Under the pieces are notes generated by a model that made no database searches, was not told where the DNA came from, and saw nothing but the letters and a program-made list of their open reading frames with translations. A stretch of DNA of 64,000 nt from Massilia sp. IC2-477. GTDB lineage: Bacteria > Pseudomonadota > Gammaproteobacteria > Burkholderiales > Burkholderiaceae_D. Shown one piece after another: positions 26,926 through 35,392 of this stretch. The position numbers and the translations under genes were made by a program. The stretch is from the NCBI RefSeq assembly GCF_020707265.1, contig NZ_JAJFEQ010000001.1:62001-126000 (forward strand), given 5' to 3'. Each line of letters opens with the position of its first letter. Position 1 is the first letter of the stretch.

Positions 26926-28643
26926 AGCTCCCCCTTCTTGAGCTGGTCCACGGCGAAATGCGCGGCCCTTGCGGTAAGCGCCATGTAGGTGAGCGAAGGA
27001 TTCGCTGTTCCGCTCGACGTCATGCAGGCGCCGTCGGTGACGAAGACATTCGGGGCGCCCCATACCTGGTTATGGCCGTTGAGCACCGAGCTGCGGGCAT
27101 CGCGGCCCATGCGCGCCGTGCCCATTTCGTGGTTGCGCAGCCCCATGTTGTCGTGCGCTTCGTGCGTCGTGATGTTGGTGAAGCCTGCACGTTCGAACAT
27201 GTCGGCGCCGGCGGCGAGCATGTCGCGGGTCATCGCATGCTCGTTGTCGCCGAACGCTGCGTCGACCTCGAGCAATGGTATGCCCCAGGCATCGCGCAAA
27301 GTCGGGCTCAGGCTGACCTTGTTGCCGTGATAGGGAAGGCATTCGCCGATGCCGCGCATGCTGATCTGCCATGGACCGGGATCGCGCAAGGCCTGCTTGA
27401 GCTCCGCCCCGAGGCCTGGCGGCATCGCTTGGGGCGTGCGCGTGCTGTTGCCCTGGTAGGCGAAGCCGCGCAGGAAGGCGCTGCTGCGGTCGGCCCCGAG
27501 ATTGCGAAAGCGCGGCAGATACACGCCTCCGGGACGGCGCCCTTGGTAGTACTGGTCCTGGAACAGCGGCAGCTCGGCGCGGATCGTGGCATTGCAGTTA
27601 TGGTCCATCAGATTGCGTCCCAGTTCGCCGCTATCATTGCCCATCCCCCGCGGGAAGCGGCTGGAAGTGGAGTTCAGCAGGATCAGCGTCGTGTTCAGGG
27701 TCGAAGCATTGACGAACACGAGCTTCGCAAAATACTCGGTACCGGTCCTGGTGTGTGCGTCGATGACACGCACGCCCTTCGCCTTGCCGCTGGCGGGATC
27801 GACAATGATGGATTCGACCACCGAGTCCGGGCGAATGGTCAGCAGGCCGGTCCGGTCTGCTGCCGGCAGGGTTGCGCTGTTGCTGCTGAAGTAGCCGCCA
27901 AATGGACAACCGCGCACGCACAGGTTGCGGTTCTGGCAGCTGCCGCGTCCGAGGTGCGGCACGGTCAGGTTGGCCATGCGCGCGATGACCAGGTGACGGT
28001 CCTGATAATGCCTGGCGAGCTGGCGCTTGAAGTGCTGTTCGGCCGGGGTCATCTGCATCGGCGGCAGGAATTCGCCGTCCGGTACCTGGGGCAGCCCATC
28101 GCGGTTGCCGCTGACGCCGACGAATTTTTCCACGTGGCTGTACCAGGGGGCGAGGTCGCGGTAGCGGATCGGCCAGTCGACGGCAATGCCTTCCCTGGCG
28201 TTGGCCTCGAAATCCTGCTCGCTCCAACGCTGGGTCCAGCGCCCCCAGGTCAGCGAACGCCCGCCTAGCTGGTACCCGCGGATCCAGTCGTAGGGGCGTG
28301 TCTGCACATACGGGTGTTCCTTGTCCTTGACAAAGAAGTGTTCGGTCGCTTCCTGGAACGAGGCATGGCGGCTGGCGATCGGATTGTCTTCCCGCGTCTT
28401 GCGGCTCAGCTGATTCCGGTGGGGCAGCTCCCACGGCGCGCTCAGCGCAGTCGGATAGTCCTTGATGTGTTCCACCGTACGGCCCCGCTCGAGGACCAGG
28501 GTGCGCAAGCCCAGTTCACACAATTCCTTCGCCGCCATGCCGCCGCTGATGCCCGAGCCAATCACGATGGCATCGTAAGTCTGCTCGGCAGCTGCCTTGA
28601 TATTGAGTGCGGGCGCGGCAGGAGAGGCTGGGATCGTGTTCAT
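26922..28643 (-). CDS. GMC family FAD oxidoreductase (gluconate-type dehydrogenase large subunit)
   Basis: A 573-residue protein. The FAD Rossmann motif AIVIGSGISGGMAAKEL has GSGxxG at 29-34. The C-terminal signature runs NHEMGTARMG...PNVFVTDGACMTSSGTANPSLTYMALTARAA. It lacks its own Tat signal and probably rides on the small subunit encoded next. A cysteine-containing stretch, CQNRNLCVRGCPFGGYF, resembles the conserved Cys region of flavoprotein subunits of sugar-acid dehydrogenases. No cytochrome c subunit gene is adjacent. GTG 28646 is an alternative start. The substrate (sugar, sugar acid or alcohol) is unknown. Confidence 0.88.
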   Translation of the reverse strand: MNTIPASPAAPALNIKAAAEQTYDAIVIGSGISGGMAAKELCELGLRTLVLERGRTVEHIKDYPTALSAPWELPHRNQLSRKTREDNPIASRHASFQEATEHFFVKDKEHPYVQTRPYDWIRGYQLGGRSLTWGRWTQRWSEQDFEANAREGIAVDWPIRYRDLAPWYSHVEKFVGVSGNRDGLPQVPDGEFLPPMQMTPAEQHFKRQLARHYQDRHLVIARMANLTVPHLGRGSCQNRNLCVRGCPFGGYFSSNSATLPAADRTGLLTIRPDSVVESIIVDPASGKAKGVRVIDAHTRTGTEYFAKLVFVNASTLNTTLILLNSTSSRFPRGMGNDSGELGRNLMDHNCNATIRAELPLFQDQYYQGRRPGGVYLPRFRNLGADRSSAFLRGFAYQGNSTRTPQAMPPGLGAELKQALRDPGPWQISMRGIGECLPYHGNKVSLSPTLRDAWGIPLLEVDAAFGDNEHAMTRDMLAAGADMFERAGFTNITTHEAHDNMGLRNHEMGTARMGRDARSSVLNGHNQVWGAPNVFVTDGACMTSSGTANPSLTYMALTARAAHFAVDQLKKGEL

Positions 28644-28711
28644 CACGTGAAGTGTACGGCCTCGTTGCCTTCACGAAAAGTGGATTCTGCCAGCCTTTCC
28701 AGGCCGAGGCC

Positions 28712-28927
28712 TCAGCGTGCGGGGCGGGGATGCCGGCGGCGGTCGCGCTGGCGGAAGTGTTCGGGAGAGCACAGGACGCGCAGGGCCACCTGGCGCGGCA
28801 CGCCCACCTGTTCCATGAACAGCAGGGCAGGGTGCATGCCATAGCGGGCGCACAACTTCAGGCCTTCGTCGACCTGGCCCGCCGTCACAACATCGGTGCG
28901 TGCATCGTTTCTGCTTTGCTCAACCAT
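28712..28927 (-). CDS. Small conserved-looking protein, function unknown
   Basis: A 71-residue charged protein. It is supported as a gene by a strong ribosome binding site (GGAGG, 4 nt before ATG 28927) and by a sensible composition (GLKLCARYGMHPALLFMEQVGVPRQVALRVL, then a basic tail). I recall similar unnamed small proteins in Oxalobacteraceae but cannot name a family. The helical central segment and the basic C-terminus (RQRDRRRHPRPAR) could bind nucleic acid; that is speculation. Confidence 0.6.
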   Translation of the reverse strand: MVEQSRNDARTDVVTAGQVDEGLKLCARYGMHPALLFMEQVGVPRQVALRVLCSPEHFRQRDRRRHPRPAR

Positions 28928-29126
28928 GTGTCCTCCATGCCAGCGAAGGATGCTAGCAGAGCGGTAAATGCACTTAAAGTAAATTCTTAAGAGTGCGTGC
29001 CAACTTGATGTTTTCAGTGGCTTATCTGCAAAACTTGCATGTGTGGCATTGCGCGTTGTTGGGACAGCCGTTAGTGCCGGTCTGCATGTTTAGCAAGGGT
29101 TTGCGTGCGGGCACCGGAACGGAAAC

Positions 29127-29146
29127 GGGCTGGAATGTTCCAGCCC
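29127..29146 (-). terminator. Hairpin downstream of exoD, possible terminator
   Basis: GGGCTGGAA and TTCCAGCCC form a perfect 9-bp stem with a 2-nt loop, 20 bp beyond the exoD stop on the minus strand. The following bases on that strand (cgtttccgtt) are only moderately T-rich. Confidence 0.5.
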
Positions 29147-29165
29147 GCCGAATGAGGAGGAAGGT

Positions 29166-29816
29166 TCAGCCGGCCATGCGGTTGAAGACTTCGCGCACCG
29201 CCAGGCCGCCGCCGCCGATGAGCAGGGTGAAATACAGGATGGTGACGACGTTGCTGATGTGGCCCAGCAGCACGCTGACGCCGTCGCGCTGCAGCAGGCC
29301 GATTGCCAGGAACAACAGGGCGACCGCAGGGAAGGTATTGCTGAAGGGGATCAGGCCGAAGGGCATCATCAGCAGCACAGCGCCCAGGATCAGGCCGGCA
29401 TTGTTGAGGTGCTGGATCGGGCCGTTTGCCACCAGCCACTGGATACGATTGGGCTTGCAGACGCGTTCGATCCGGTACAGCCAGGGCAGCGCCTTGCGCA
29501 GCGCCGGGCGCAGCTTGCTGGTGGAGATCATGCGGTGCTTCAGTTTTGCCGGGACCCAGAGTTCGCGCCCGAACAGCCGGCTGATGCCGATCAGGAGGAT
29601 CGCAGCGCCGAATACGGTGCTGACACCCGGGATCGATACCGGAATCAGGAACACCAGGGTAAGCAGGGCGGTCAGGATCAGCAGGCCTTCGTTGCCGACC
29701 CGGTAGATCAGTTCGCTCAGGGTGATGCCGCCAGGCGGCAGGGAGCGGACCATTCCGCGGACCTTCTTGAAGATCGGTTCACCTTGCATGGGTGTTTTTT
29801 CGTGTTGCTTGTACAT
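29166..29816 (-). CDS. exoD: ExoD family membrane protein
   Basis: A 216-residue protein with four or five membrane helices after a short polar start. The N-terminal segment (GGITLSELIYRVGNEGLLILTALLTLVFLIPVSIPGVSTVFG) and central SRLFGRELWVPAKLKHRMIS match ExoD, named from exopolysaccharide synthesis in Sinorhizobium but of unknown mechanism. The start is uncertain: ATG 29816 (MYKQHEKTP) or ATG 29789 (MQGEPIFKK); neither has a strong ribosome binding site. The much longer ORF upstream is not credible. Confidence 0.8.
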   Translation of the reverse strand: MYKQHEKTPMQGEPIFKKVRGMVRSLPPGGITLSELIYRVGNEGLLILTALLTLVFLIPVSIPGVSTVFGAAILLIGISRLFGRELWVPAKLKHRMISTSKLRPALRKALPWLYRIERVCKPNRIQWLVANGPIQHLNNAGLILGAVLLMMPFGLIPFSNTFPAVALLFLAIGLLQRDGVSVLLGHISNVVTILYFTLLIGGGGLAVREVFNRMAG

Positions 29817-30077
29817 GAATATGGCGTTGGGCCAGCGGCGGTGCTGCCGTTGGCTTAAAGATCGGCAATAGTATAGTGGAGAGGCGGGCCGTCCGATTAA
29901 ATCGTGTATGTTCGTCTGATGAGGTGCGCCGCTACAAGGGCAATCGCGCCGCCCAGCCGGACAGGAGACGAATTCCACCCCTTCTGTTTCCTGGTACAGG
30001 GAGCAGAGCTTACCAGAGTTCCATCATGTCATCTTCCTGACCTCGGACGCATAGACGAGCATGGCATGGAAAGCAGC

Positions 30078-30563
30078 TCAGCCGTGGCGGGCGGCTTCGA
30101 TCGCGGCGACGTCGATCTTCCGCATCGTCATCATGGCCTCGAAGACGCGTTTTGCCACGTCGGGGTCGGGGTCGGCGATCCCCTCGGTGAGCACGCGCGG
30201 CGTGATCTGCCACGACAGGCCCCACTTGTCCTTGCACCAGCCGCAAGCGCTCTCCTGGCCGCCGTTGCCGACGATGGCGTTCCACAGGCGGTCGGTTTCC
30301 TGCTGGTCGTCGGTCGCGATCTGGAAGGAAAAGGCTTCGGTGTGCGGGAAGACCGGGCCGCCGTTCAGCCCGATGCAGGGGATGCCGGCCACAGTGAAGG
30401 CGACGGTCAGCACGTCGCCCTTCTTGCCGGCCGGATAGTCGCTGGGTGCGCGGAAGACCTGGCCGACCGCACTGTCGGGGATGTTTGCCGCATAGAACTG
30501 TGCCGCTTCCAGCGCCGTTCCGTTGAACCAGAGGCAGATCGTGTTTTTGCTGACCATGGGCAT
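30078..30563 (-). CDS. VOC superfamily protein (PhnB / 3-demethylubiquinone-methyltransferase-like)
   Basis: A 161-residue protein. The N-terminal VSKNTICLWFNGTALEAAQFYAANIPDS and GGPVFPHTEAFSFQIATDDQQETDRLWNAIV are typical of the PhnB-like branch of the vicinal-oxygen-chelate fold. The common annotation 3-demethylubiquinone-9 3-methyltransferase is not a reliable function. ATG 30563 is chosen for the ggagac ribosome binding site immediately upstream. Confidence 0.88.
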   Translation of the reverse strand: MPMVSKNTICLWFNGTALEAAQFYAANIPDSAVGQVFRAPSDYPAGKKGDVLTVAFTVAGIPCIGLNGGPVFPHTEAFSFQIATDDQQETDRLWNAIVGNGGQESACGWCKDKWGLSWQITPRVLTEGIADPDPDVAKRVFEAMMTMRKIDVAAIEAARHG

Positions 30564-30660
30564 GTCTCCAATCGTTGGCACATCGTTCGGGAACGTCGCG
30601 CGCCAGCATAACGCAATCGCGCCCCCCGTCGTCACCTGTCCGGGTCCCGCTTACGGGAGA

Positions 30661-31497
30661 TCAGTCCAGGTCGGAAGGATCGTGACGTTCGGGAACCTGT
30701 TCATCCGGCTTGCCGCGCACGCGGTTGACCTTGCGCCCGCGGATCACGGCCGGACGCGCCGCGATCTCGTCGGCCCAGCGGCGCACGTGCTGGTATTCGT
30801 GCACGGACAGGAATTCGCCCGCCTCGTACAGCTCGCCGCGCACCATGCCGCCATACCAGGGCCAGATCGCCATGTCGGCGATCGTGTATTCGTCGCCCGC
30901 CACGAAGCGATGCTTCGCCAGCTGCCGCTCCAGCACGTCGAGCTGGCGCTTGGTCTCCATCGCGTAGCGGTCGATCGGGTACTGCAGTTTTTCCGGTGCA
31001 TAGGCATAGAAGTGGCCGAAGCCGCCGCCCACGAAAGGCGCCGAACCCATCTGCCAGAACAACCAGTTGAAGGTTTCCACGCGCGCCACGCCGTCCTTCG
31101 GCAGGAAGGCGCCGAACTTTTCCGCGAGGTAGACCAGGATCGAGCCGGACTCGAACACGCGTACGGGCTGCGGGCCGCTGCGGTCGACCATGGCCGGGAT
31201 CTTCGAGTTCGGGTTGATGTCGACGAAGCCGCTCGAGAACTGGGCGCCCTCATTGATCTTGATGAGCCAGGCGTCGTACTCGGCGTCCCCAAGGCCGAGC
31301 GCAAGCAGCTCTTCCAGCATGATGGTGACCTTGATGCCGTTTGGCGTGCCCAGCGAATACAGCTGCAGTGGATGCTTGCCGACCGGGAGCTCGGCCTCGT
31401 GGGTGGGGCCGGCGACCGGGCGGTTGATGTTGGCGAAGGTACCGCCGCTGGAAGCGGGCGGGGTCCAGACTGCGGGTGGGACGTAGGGTTCGGTCAT
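30661..31497 (-). CDS. yghU: Glutathione S-transferase family, YghU-like
   Basis: A 278-residue protein. The long N-terminal extension PPAVWTPPASSGGTFANINRPVAGPTHE and the thioredoxin-fold segment IKVTIMLEELLALG, FVDINPNSKIPAMVD and ESGSILVYLAEKFG are diagnostic of YghU, a nu-class GST with disulfide-bond reductase activity on glutathione conjugates. ATG 31497 has a good aaggagac ribosome binding site. It is a stand-alone gene, separated by about 100 bp from the VOC gene. Confidence 0.92.
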   Translation of the reverse strand: MTEPYVPPAVWTPPASSGGTFANINRPVAGPTHEAELPVGKHPLQLYSLGTPNGIKVTIMLEELLALGLGDAEYDAWLIKINEGAQFSSGFVDINPNSKIPAMVDRSGPQPVRVFESGSILVYLAEKFGAFLPKDGVARVETFNWLFWQMGSAPFVGGGFGHFYAYAPEKLQYPIDRYAMETKRQLDVLERQLAKHRFVAGDEYTIADMAIWPWYGGMVRGELYEAGEFLSVHEYQHVRRWADEIAARPAVIRGRKVNRVRGKPDEQVPERHDPSDLD

Positions 31498-31614
31498 CGG
31501 GGTCTCCTTGAACATGCCGGATGAAAGCATTCATTCTAGCGGGGGCGTGCGGAACGCGTTGCTTCATGCGCTGCGCATCAAAAGGGGATCGGGTGGATAC
31601 GGCGGCGGGCAGGC

Positions 31615-32325
31615 ATGCTATGGTTGGCTGTTCTTTATTGCCACGGAAACGCCAGGCATGTAGAAGTACCCAAATCCCACTCGTTCAAGGAATTCGCCGG
31701 CGAGTACATCATGATCGTCGTCAGTATCATCACAGCCCTGGCGCTGGAAAACGGCGTGCACCGCTACCACCAGAACCACCGGGCGCACGAGGCAATCCGC
31801 AATATCGACGCCGAGCTGGCTGCGAACCTGGCCGAGGTGCGCTCGGTCATCAAGCAGAACCAGCAGCAGATCGACAAGACGGCGAAGATGAAAGAAATCC
31901 TGCTGGCCAACATCAAGGCCGGCAAGGCCGACAAGGAGGCCGTCCAGCTCGCGGTGGAGGGGGGCGGAGGACGTTTCGGCGTCAACATGTTCTCGCCCTC
32001 GATCCAGCGCGAGGCCTGGGACGTCGCCGTGGCCAACCAGGCCCTCACCTACGTCGAGACCGAAAGGCTGAAGCATTACGCGATGCAGTACGCGAACATG
32101 CGCGATACGCAGCAGGTGCTCGCGAACCGGGGTACCAGCTTCATGGATTACACGCAGGTAGCGAATACCTTCAGCAGCTTCGAGCTGGGTGAGATCGACG
32201 CACGCAGCGTCTATCGCGTCCTCACGCAGGTCAACTCGACCCACGAGGCGACCAACAGCATGTTGAAAGGGCTGGAGAAGCTGCTGGTCGAGGAGCAGGA
32301 GAAAACCGCGAAGCTCACACACTGA
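31615..32325 (+). CDS. Hypothetical protein with one membrane segment and coiled coil
   Basis: Up to 236 residues. A segment HSFKEFAGEYIMIVVSIITALALENGVH gives one membrane helix near the N-terminus. A long helical part follows (ELAANLAEVRSVIKQNQQQIDKTAKMKEILLANI) that looks coiled-coil. I recognise no catalytic motif. The start is uncertain: ATG 31615 or ATG 31711 at the membrane helix. Similar small single-helix proteins occur singly in related genomes. It ends 16 bp before a bidirectional terminator shared with rpoH. Confidence 0.62.
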   Translation: MLWLAVLYCHGNARHVEVPKSHSFKEFAGEYIMIVVSIITALALENGVHRYHQNHRAHEAIRNIDAELAANLAEVRSVIKQNQQQIDKTAKMKEILLANIKAGKADKEAVQLAVEGGGGRFGVNMFSPSIQREAWDVAVANQALTYVETERLKHYAMQYANMRDTQQVLANRGTSFMDYTQVANTFSSFELGEIDARSVYRVLTQVNSTHEATNSMLKGLEKLLVEEQEKTAKLTH

Positions 32326-32341
32326 GCCGACGCCAGAAAAG

Positions 32342-32367
32342 AAAAAACCCGCCGCAGCGGGTTTTTT
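32342..32367. terminator. Bidirectional intrinsic terminator (hypothetical gene and rpoH)
   Basis: AAAAAACCCGC and GCGGGTTTTTT form an 11-bp stem with a CGCA loop. The T-run on each strand serves the convergent genes at 31615 (+) and rpoH (-). Confidence 0.9.
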
Positions 32368-32382
32368 GTTGGCTAAGCCAGC

Positions 32383-33273
32383 TTACACGTAAGCCGCCAG
32401 CGCGCCCTTCATCTTTTTGAGCGCTGCCGATTCGATCTGGCGGATGCGCTCGGCCGACACGCCGAACTCTTCAGCCAGCGTGTGCAGCGTGGCGCCCGAG
32501 CCGTCGTCGTTGGCCAGCCAGCGCGCTTCGACGATGCGGCGCGAACGCGGGTCGAGCTTGCCCAGGGCAGTCTCGAGGCCTTCCGACTGCAGGCGGTCGA
32601 CCTGCTCGGCTTCCAGCACGCGGGTCGGCTCCTGCTGTTCCGAGGACAGGTAGGCGATCGGCGCGAACTTGTCGTCTTCGTCGTCGGTCGGCGATTCGAG
32701 GGCGATGTCGCGGCCCGACAGGCGGGTTTCCATCTCGATCACTTCTTCGCGCTTGACGTCGAGCATCTTCGCCAGCTCGTCCACCTGGCTCGGGGTCATG
32801 GTGTCCAGGCCCTGCTTGTTGCTGCGCAGGTTGAAGAACAGTTTGCGCTGGGCCTTGGTCGTCGCGACCTTCACCAGGCGCCAGTTCTTCAGGATGTATT
32901 CGTGCATCTCGGCCTTGATCCAGTGCATCGCGTACGAGACGAGACGCACGCCCTGGTTCGGGTCGAAACGCTTGACGGCCTTCATCAGGCCGATGTTGCC
33001 TTCCTGGATCAGGTCAGCGTGCGGCAGGCCGTAGCCGAGGTAGCCGCGCGCGATCGACACGACCAGGCGCAGGTGCGACAGGACCAGCTTCTGGGCGGCA
33101 TCGAGATCATTCTTTTCATGCAGGCGCTTGGCCAGCGAGATCTCTTCTTCGTGGGTCAGCATCGGCAGGCGATTGACGGCCGAGATATAGGCGTCAATAT
33201 TGCCGAGATTGCCGGTGAAACCCAGATTCAGGGCGCGACTGCCGGCAGGAACCAATGCGGATTGTGCGGACAT
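32383..33273 (-). CDS. rpoH: RNA polymerase sigma-32 (heat shock sigma factor)
   Basis: A 296-residue sigma factor. Region 2 has the RpoH wording HLRLVVSIARGYLGYGLPHADLIQEGNIGLMKAVKRFDPNQGVRLVSYAMHWIKAEMHEYILKNWRLVKVATTKAQRKLFFNLR, which includes the RpoH box (QRKLFFNLR). Region 4 ends LAEEFGVSAERIRQIESAALKKMKGALAAY. It directs transcription of chaperone and protease genes. ATG 33273 is preferred over 33279 because the aaggga site is 8 nt upstream of it. A CIRCE operator lies over its promoter. Confidence 0.95.
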   Translation of the reverse strand: MSAQSALVPAGSRALNLGFTGNLGNIDAYISAVNRLPMLTHEEEISLAKRLHEKNDLDAAQKLVLSHLRLVVSIARGYLGYGLPHADLIQEGNIGLMKAVKRFDPNQGVRLVSYAMHWIKAEMHEYILKNWRLVKVATTKAQRKLFFNLRSNKQGLDTMTPSQVDELAKMLDVKREEVIEMETRLSGRDIALESPTDDEDDKFAPIAYLSSEQQEPTRVLEAEQVDRLQSEGLETALGKLDPRSRRIVEARWLANDDGSGATLHTLAEEFGVSAERIRQIESAALKKMKGALAAYV

Positions 33274-33393
33274 GTTCATTTCCCTTATAGTAATCTTGCT
33301 GCATCCCCAATGTGCCACGGACACATGCCGCGTGACACCAGCGTTACCGCTTGTTACTGGATGCTCTTCTTGATTTCGCTTTCTTCGAGACAT

Positions 33394-33423
33394 ATATTAG
33401 CACTCTCCATGGGTGAGTGCTAG
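33394..33423 (-). promoter_or_regulatory. CIRCE (HrcA operator) over the rpoH promoter
   Basis: TTAGCACTC-N9-GAGTGCTAG (33397-33423) matches the CIRCE inverted repeat with a single mismatch in the last base of one arm. On the minus strand a TAATAT -10 box (33399-33394) sits at its downstream edge. Transcription would start near 33387 and give a leader of about 110 nt. Confidence 0.85.
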
Positions 33424-33707
33424 GCAAGCCATCGATTTGTCGAAATCGATTAAGTTTGGCTAAAGTATTGCCTTTGGGAATCAAAATCCTGGCGATTCCA
33501 CTGTAGAGCAGGCGACCTGTATTTGGTTGATTCAGCTCAAAAGTGAGCCATAAACAGCTGGAAAACGTGTTAGAGACAGGTTAAAGGCGCGAGGACCGGC
33601 CTTCTGTTGGATGGCGCACGTTCGTTGGGGACGCTCTGTAGGAATTCAACCCGTCTGAACGTAGGGAGGGTCGGCTGAGCCTTTCTGTGGGTCGCTTAAT
33701 GATGACT

Positions 33708-33784
33708 GACCGCGTGGGCGGGAAGACCCGCCCACCCTACAGTACCCAGGTGGTAGGGTGGGCGGGTCTCCCGCCCACGCGGTC
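33708..33784. repeat. Paired REP-like palindrome, locus 3 (reversed order)
   Basis: Units 33708-33740 (GACCGCGTGGGCGGG...CCCACCCTAC) and 33753-33784 (GTAGGGTGGGCGGG...ACGCGGTC) are inverted relative to each other and separated by 12 bp. Here the GTAGGG ends face inward, the opposite of loci 1, 2, 4 and 5. The locus ends 13 bp before the ftsX stop. Confidence 0.85.
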
Positions 33785-33797
33785 TACGCCAGCTTGA

Positions 33798-34712
33798 TTA
33801 CTGCACGCGCGCCAGGTGCCGCTGCACCGACAGCATCGCCCCGATCAGCCCGAGGCCGGCACTGATCGCCAGCACGCCCGCCGTTTCCAGCGCGCCGAGC
33901 GGCGTCAGCTGGAATTCCGAGGCATACAGCCTTGCAAACTCGGCAATCGCGCCGTTCAGGGGATGCAGCGCCAGCATCACCGCGCCGAGCGCCACCGCGC
34001 CCGCGCACAGGCCGAGCAGGGCGCCCGTGTAATAGAAGGGGCGGTGGATGAAGTTGTCCGTCGCGCCCAGCAGCTTGGACACGGCGATCTCTTCCTTCTG
34101 CGTCAGCACCTGCAGGCGGATGGTGTTGAACACCACCGCAATCACCACCACGCCCAGCGTCACCGCCAGCAGCAGCAGGGCCAGGCGCAAGATGCGCAGC
34201 AGGGCGGCCAGGCGCTTGACCCAGGCCGAATCCACCTGCACGGTGTCGACGCCGGGCAGGGCGCGCAGCTGCTCGGTGATGGCGTCGACCTGGGTGGCCG
34301 CGCCGCTGCCGGCGAGCTTCATCACAAAACTGTCCGGCAGCGGGTTGTCGCCCAGCGTGTCCAGCACGTCGCCCAGTCCGCTCTTTTCCTTGAGCGAGGC
34401 CAGCGCCTTTTCGCGCGGCACGAAGGCGATCTCGGACTTGCCGGCTTGAGCGAGAATTGAACGGATCTGCGGCTGCAGGCTGGAGGCCTGCTCGCGCGTG
34501 GCGTCCGCCTTCATGAACAGGCTGATTTCCGGATCGACCGACAGCTGTTCGGACAGCGGCCGCACGTTGTCGAGCAGGGTGATGCCGGCAAACGGCAGCA
34601 TCAGGGCAAAGGCGACCACGAGCACATTGAACAGGAAGCTGCCCGGCGCCTTGCGCACGGTGGACAGCGCGGCGCCGAAGGCGAAGCGGTGCTGGCGGAC
34701 CCACGGGCTCAT
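33798..34712 (-). CDS. ftsX: Cell division ABC transporter, membrane subunit FtsX
   Basis: A 304-residue protein with four membrane helices and a large periplasmic loop between the first two, which carries the FtsX extracellular domain (about 45-165). It includes the FtsX motifs FNTIRLQVLTQKEEIAVSKLLGATDNFIHRPFYYTG. With FtsE it couples ATP hydrolysis to activation of septal amidases through EnvC-like partners. The start overlaps the ftsE stop by 4 bp. Confidence 0.95.
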   Translation of the reverse strand: MSPWVRQHRFAFGAALSTVRKAPGSFLFNVLVVAFALMLPFAGITLLDNVRPLSEQLSVDPEISLFMKADATREQASSLQPQIRSILAQAGKSEIAFVPREKALASLKEKSGLGDVLDTLGDNPLPDSFVMKLAGSGAATQVDAITEQLRALPGVDTVQVDSAWVKRLAALLRILRLALLLLAVTLGVVVIAVVFNTIRLQVLTQKEEIAVSKLLGATDNFIHRPFYYTGALLGLCAGAVALGAVMLALHPLNGAIAEFARLYASEFQLTPLGALETAGVLAISAGLGLIGAMLSVQRHLARVQ

Positions 34713-35386
34713 ACGGCGCCTCCAGGATAGGCTGTACTGAGCAGTTGGCCATGTTCGAGGCGGATCACGCGCGCTTGCGCACTCTCGAGCACCTGCTCGT
34801 CGTGGGTCGAGATCACGCAGGTCACGCCCACGGCGTGGAAGGCGCGCAGCGCGTCGAGCACCTTGTCGGCCGCCACGCGGTCGAGGTTGGCGGTCGGCTC
34901 GTCGGCCAGGATGATCTGCGGGCGGTTGACGATGGCGCGCGCGATCGCCACGCGCTGCTGCTCGCCGCCGGACAGTTCCAGCGGCATCGCCCTGGCCCGT
35001 TCCAGCAGGCCGACCTTGTCGAGCGCGGCGCGGGCGCGCTGCTCGGCCTGGCCCTTGGGCGCGCCGGTGACGAGCAGCGGCAGCATCACGTTGCCGAGAA
35101 TGTTGCGGTCGTTGAGCAGGCGCTGGTGCTGGAAGATCAGGCCCAGGTTACGGCGCAGGAAAGGAATGCCGGCCTTCTTGATGCGGCCGATGTCCTGGCC
35201 ATTGACGGTCACCACGCCGGTGGTCGGGCGCTCGACCGCGGCCACCATCTTCATCAGGGTCGACTTGCCGGCGCCGGACGGGCCGGCCAGGTAGACCAGC
35301 TCGCCCTTGGCGATGTTGAGGGACACGTCGCGCAGCGCATACGCGTCAGGGGAATATTGTTTGGAGACGGACTGGAATTCGATCAT
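34709..35386 (-). CDS. ftsE: Cell division ATP-binding protein FtsE
   Basis: A 225-residue ATPase. Walker A is AGPSGAGKST, the signature is ELSGGEQQRVAIARAIV, Walker B is ILADEPTANLD, and the N-terminal MIEFQSVSKQYSPDAYALRDVSLNI is typical of FtsE. It overlaps ftsX (ATGA) and is 6 bp after the ftsY stop, so ftsY-ftsE-ftsX is one operon. Confidence 0.96.
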   Translation of the reverse strand: MIEFQSVSKQYSPDAYALRDVSLNIAKGELVYLAGPSGAGKSTLMKMVAAVERPTTGVVTVNGQDIGRIKKAGIPFLRRNLGLIFQHQRLLNDRNILGNVMLPLLVTGAPKGQAEQRARAALDKVGLLERARAMPLELSGGEQQRVAIARAIVNRPQIILADEPTANLDRVAADKVLDALRAFHAVGVTCVISTHDEQVLESAQARVIRLEHGQLLSTAYPGGAV

Positions 35387-35392
35387 CGGCCT

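Larger units (their letters stand above)
33274..33797. other. 524-bp intergenic region between rpoH and ftsX
   Basis: It holds the rpoH leader and promoter with the CIRCE operator (33394-33423) and, near ftsX, the reversed REP pair (33708-33784). I see no gene, terminator or further operator in the remaining 33424-33707. Confidence 0.7.

Noticed and set aside
29817-29978. N-terminal extension of the ExoD gene
   Set aside because: The added residues are Arg/Pro-rich and unlike the family; no ribosome binding site.
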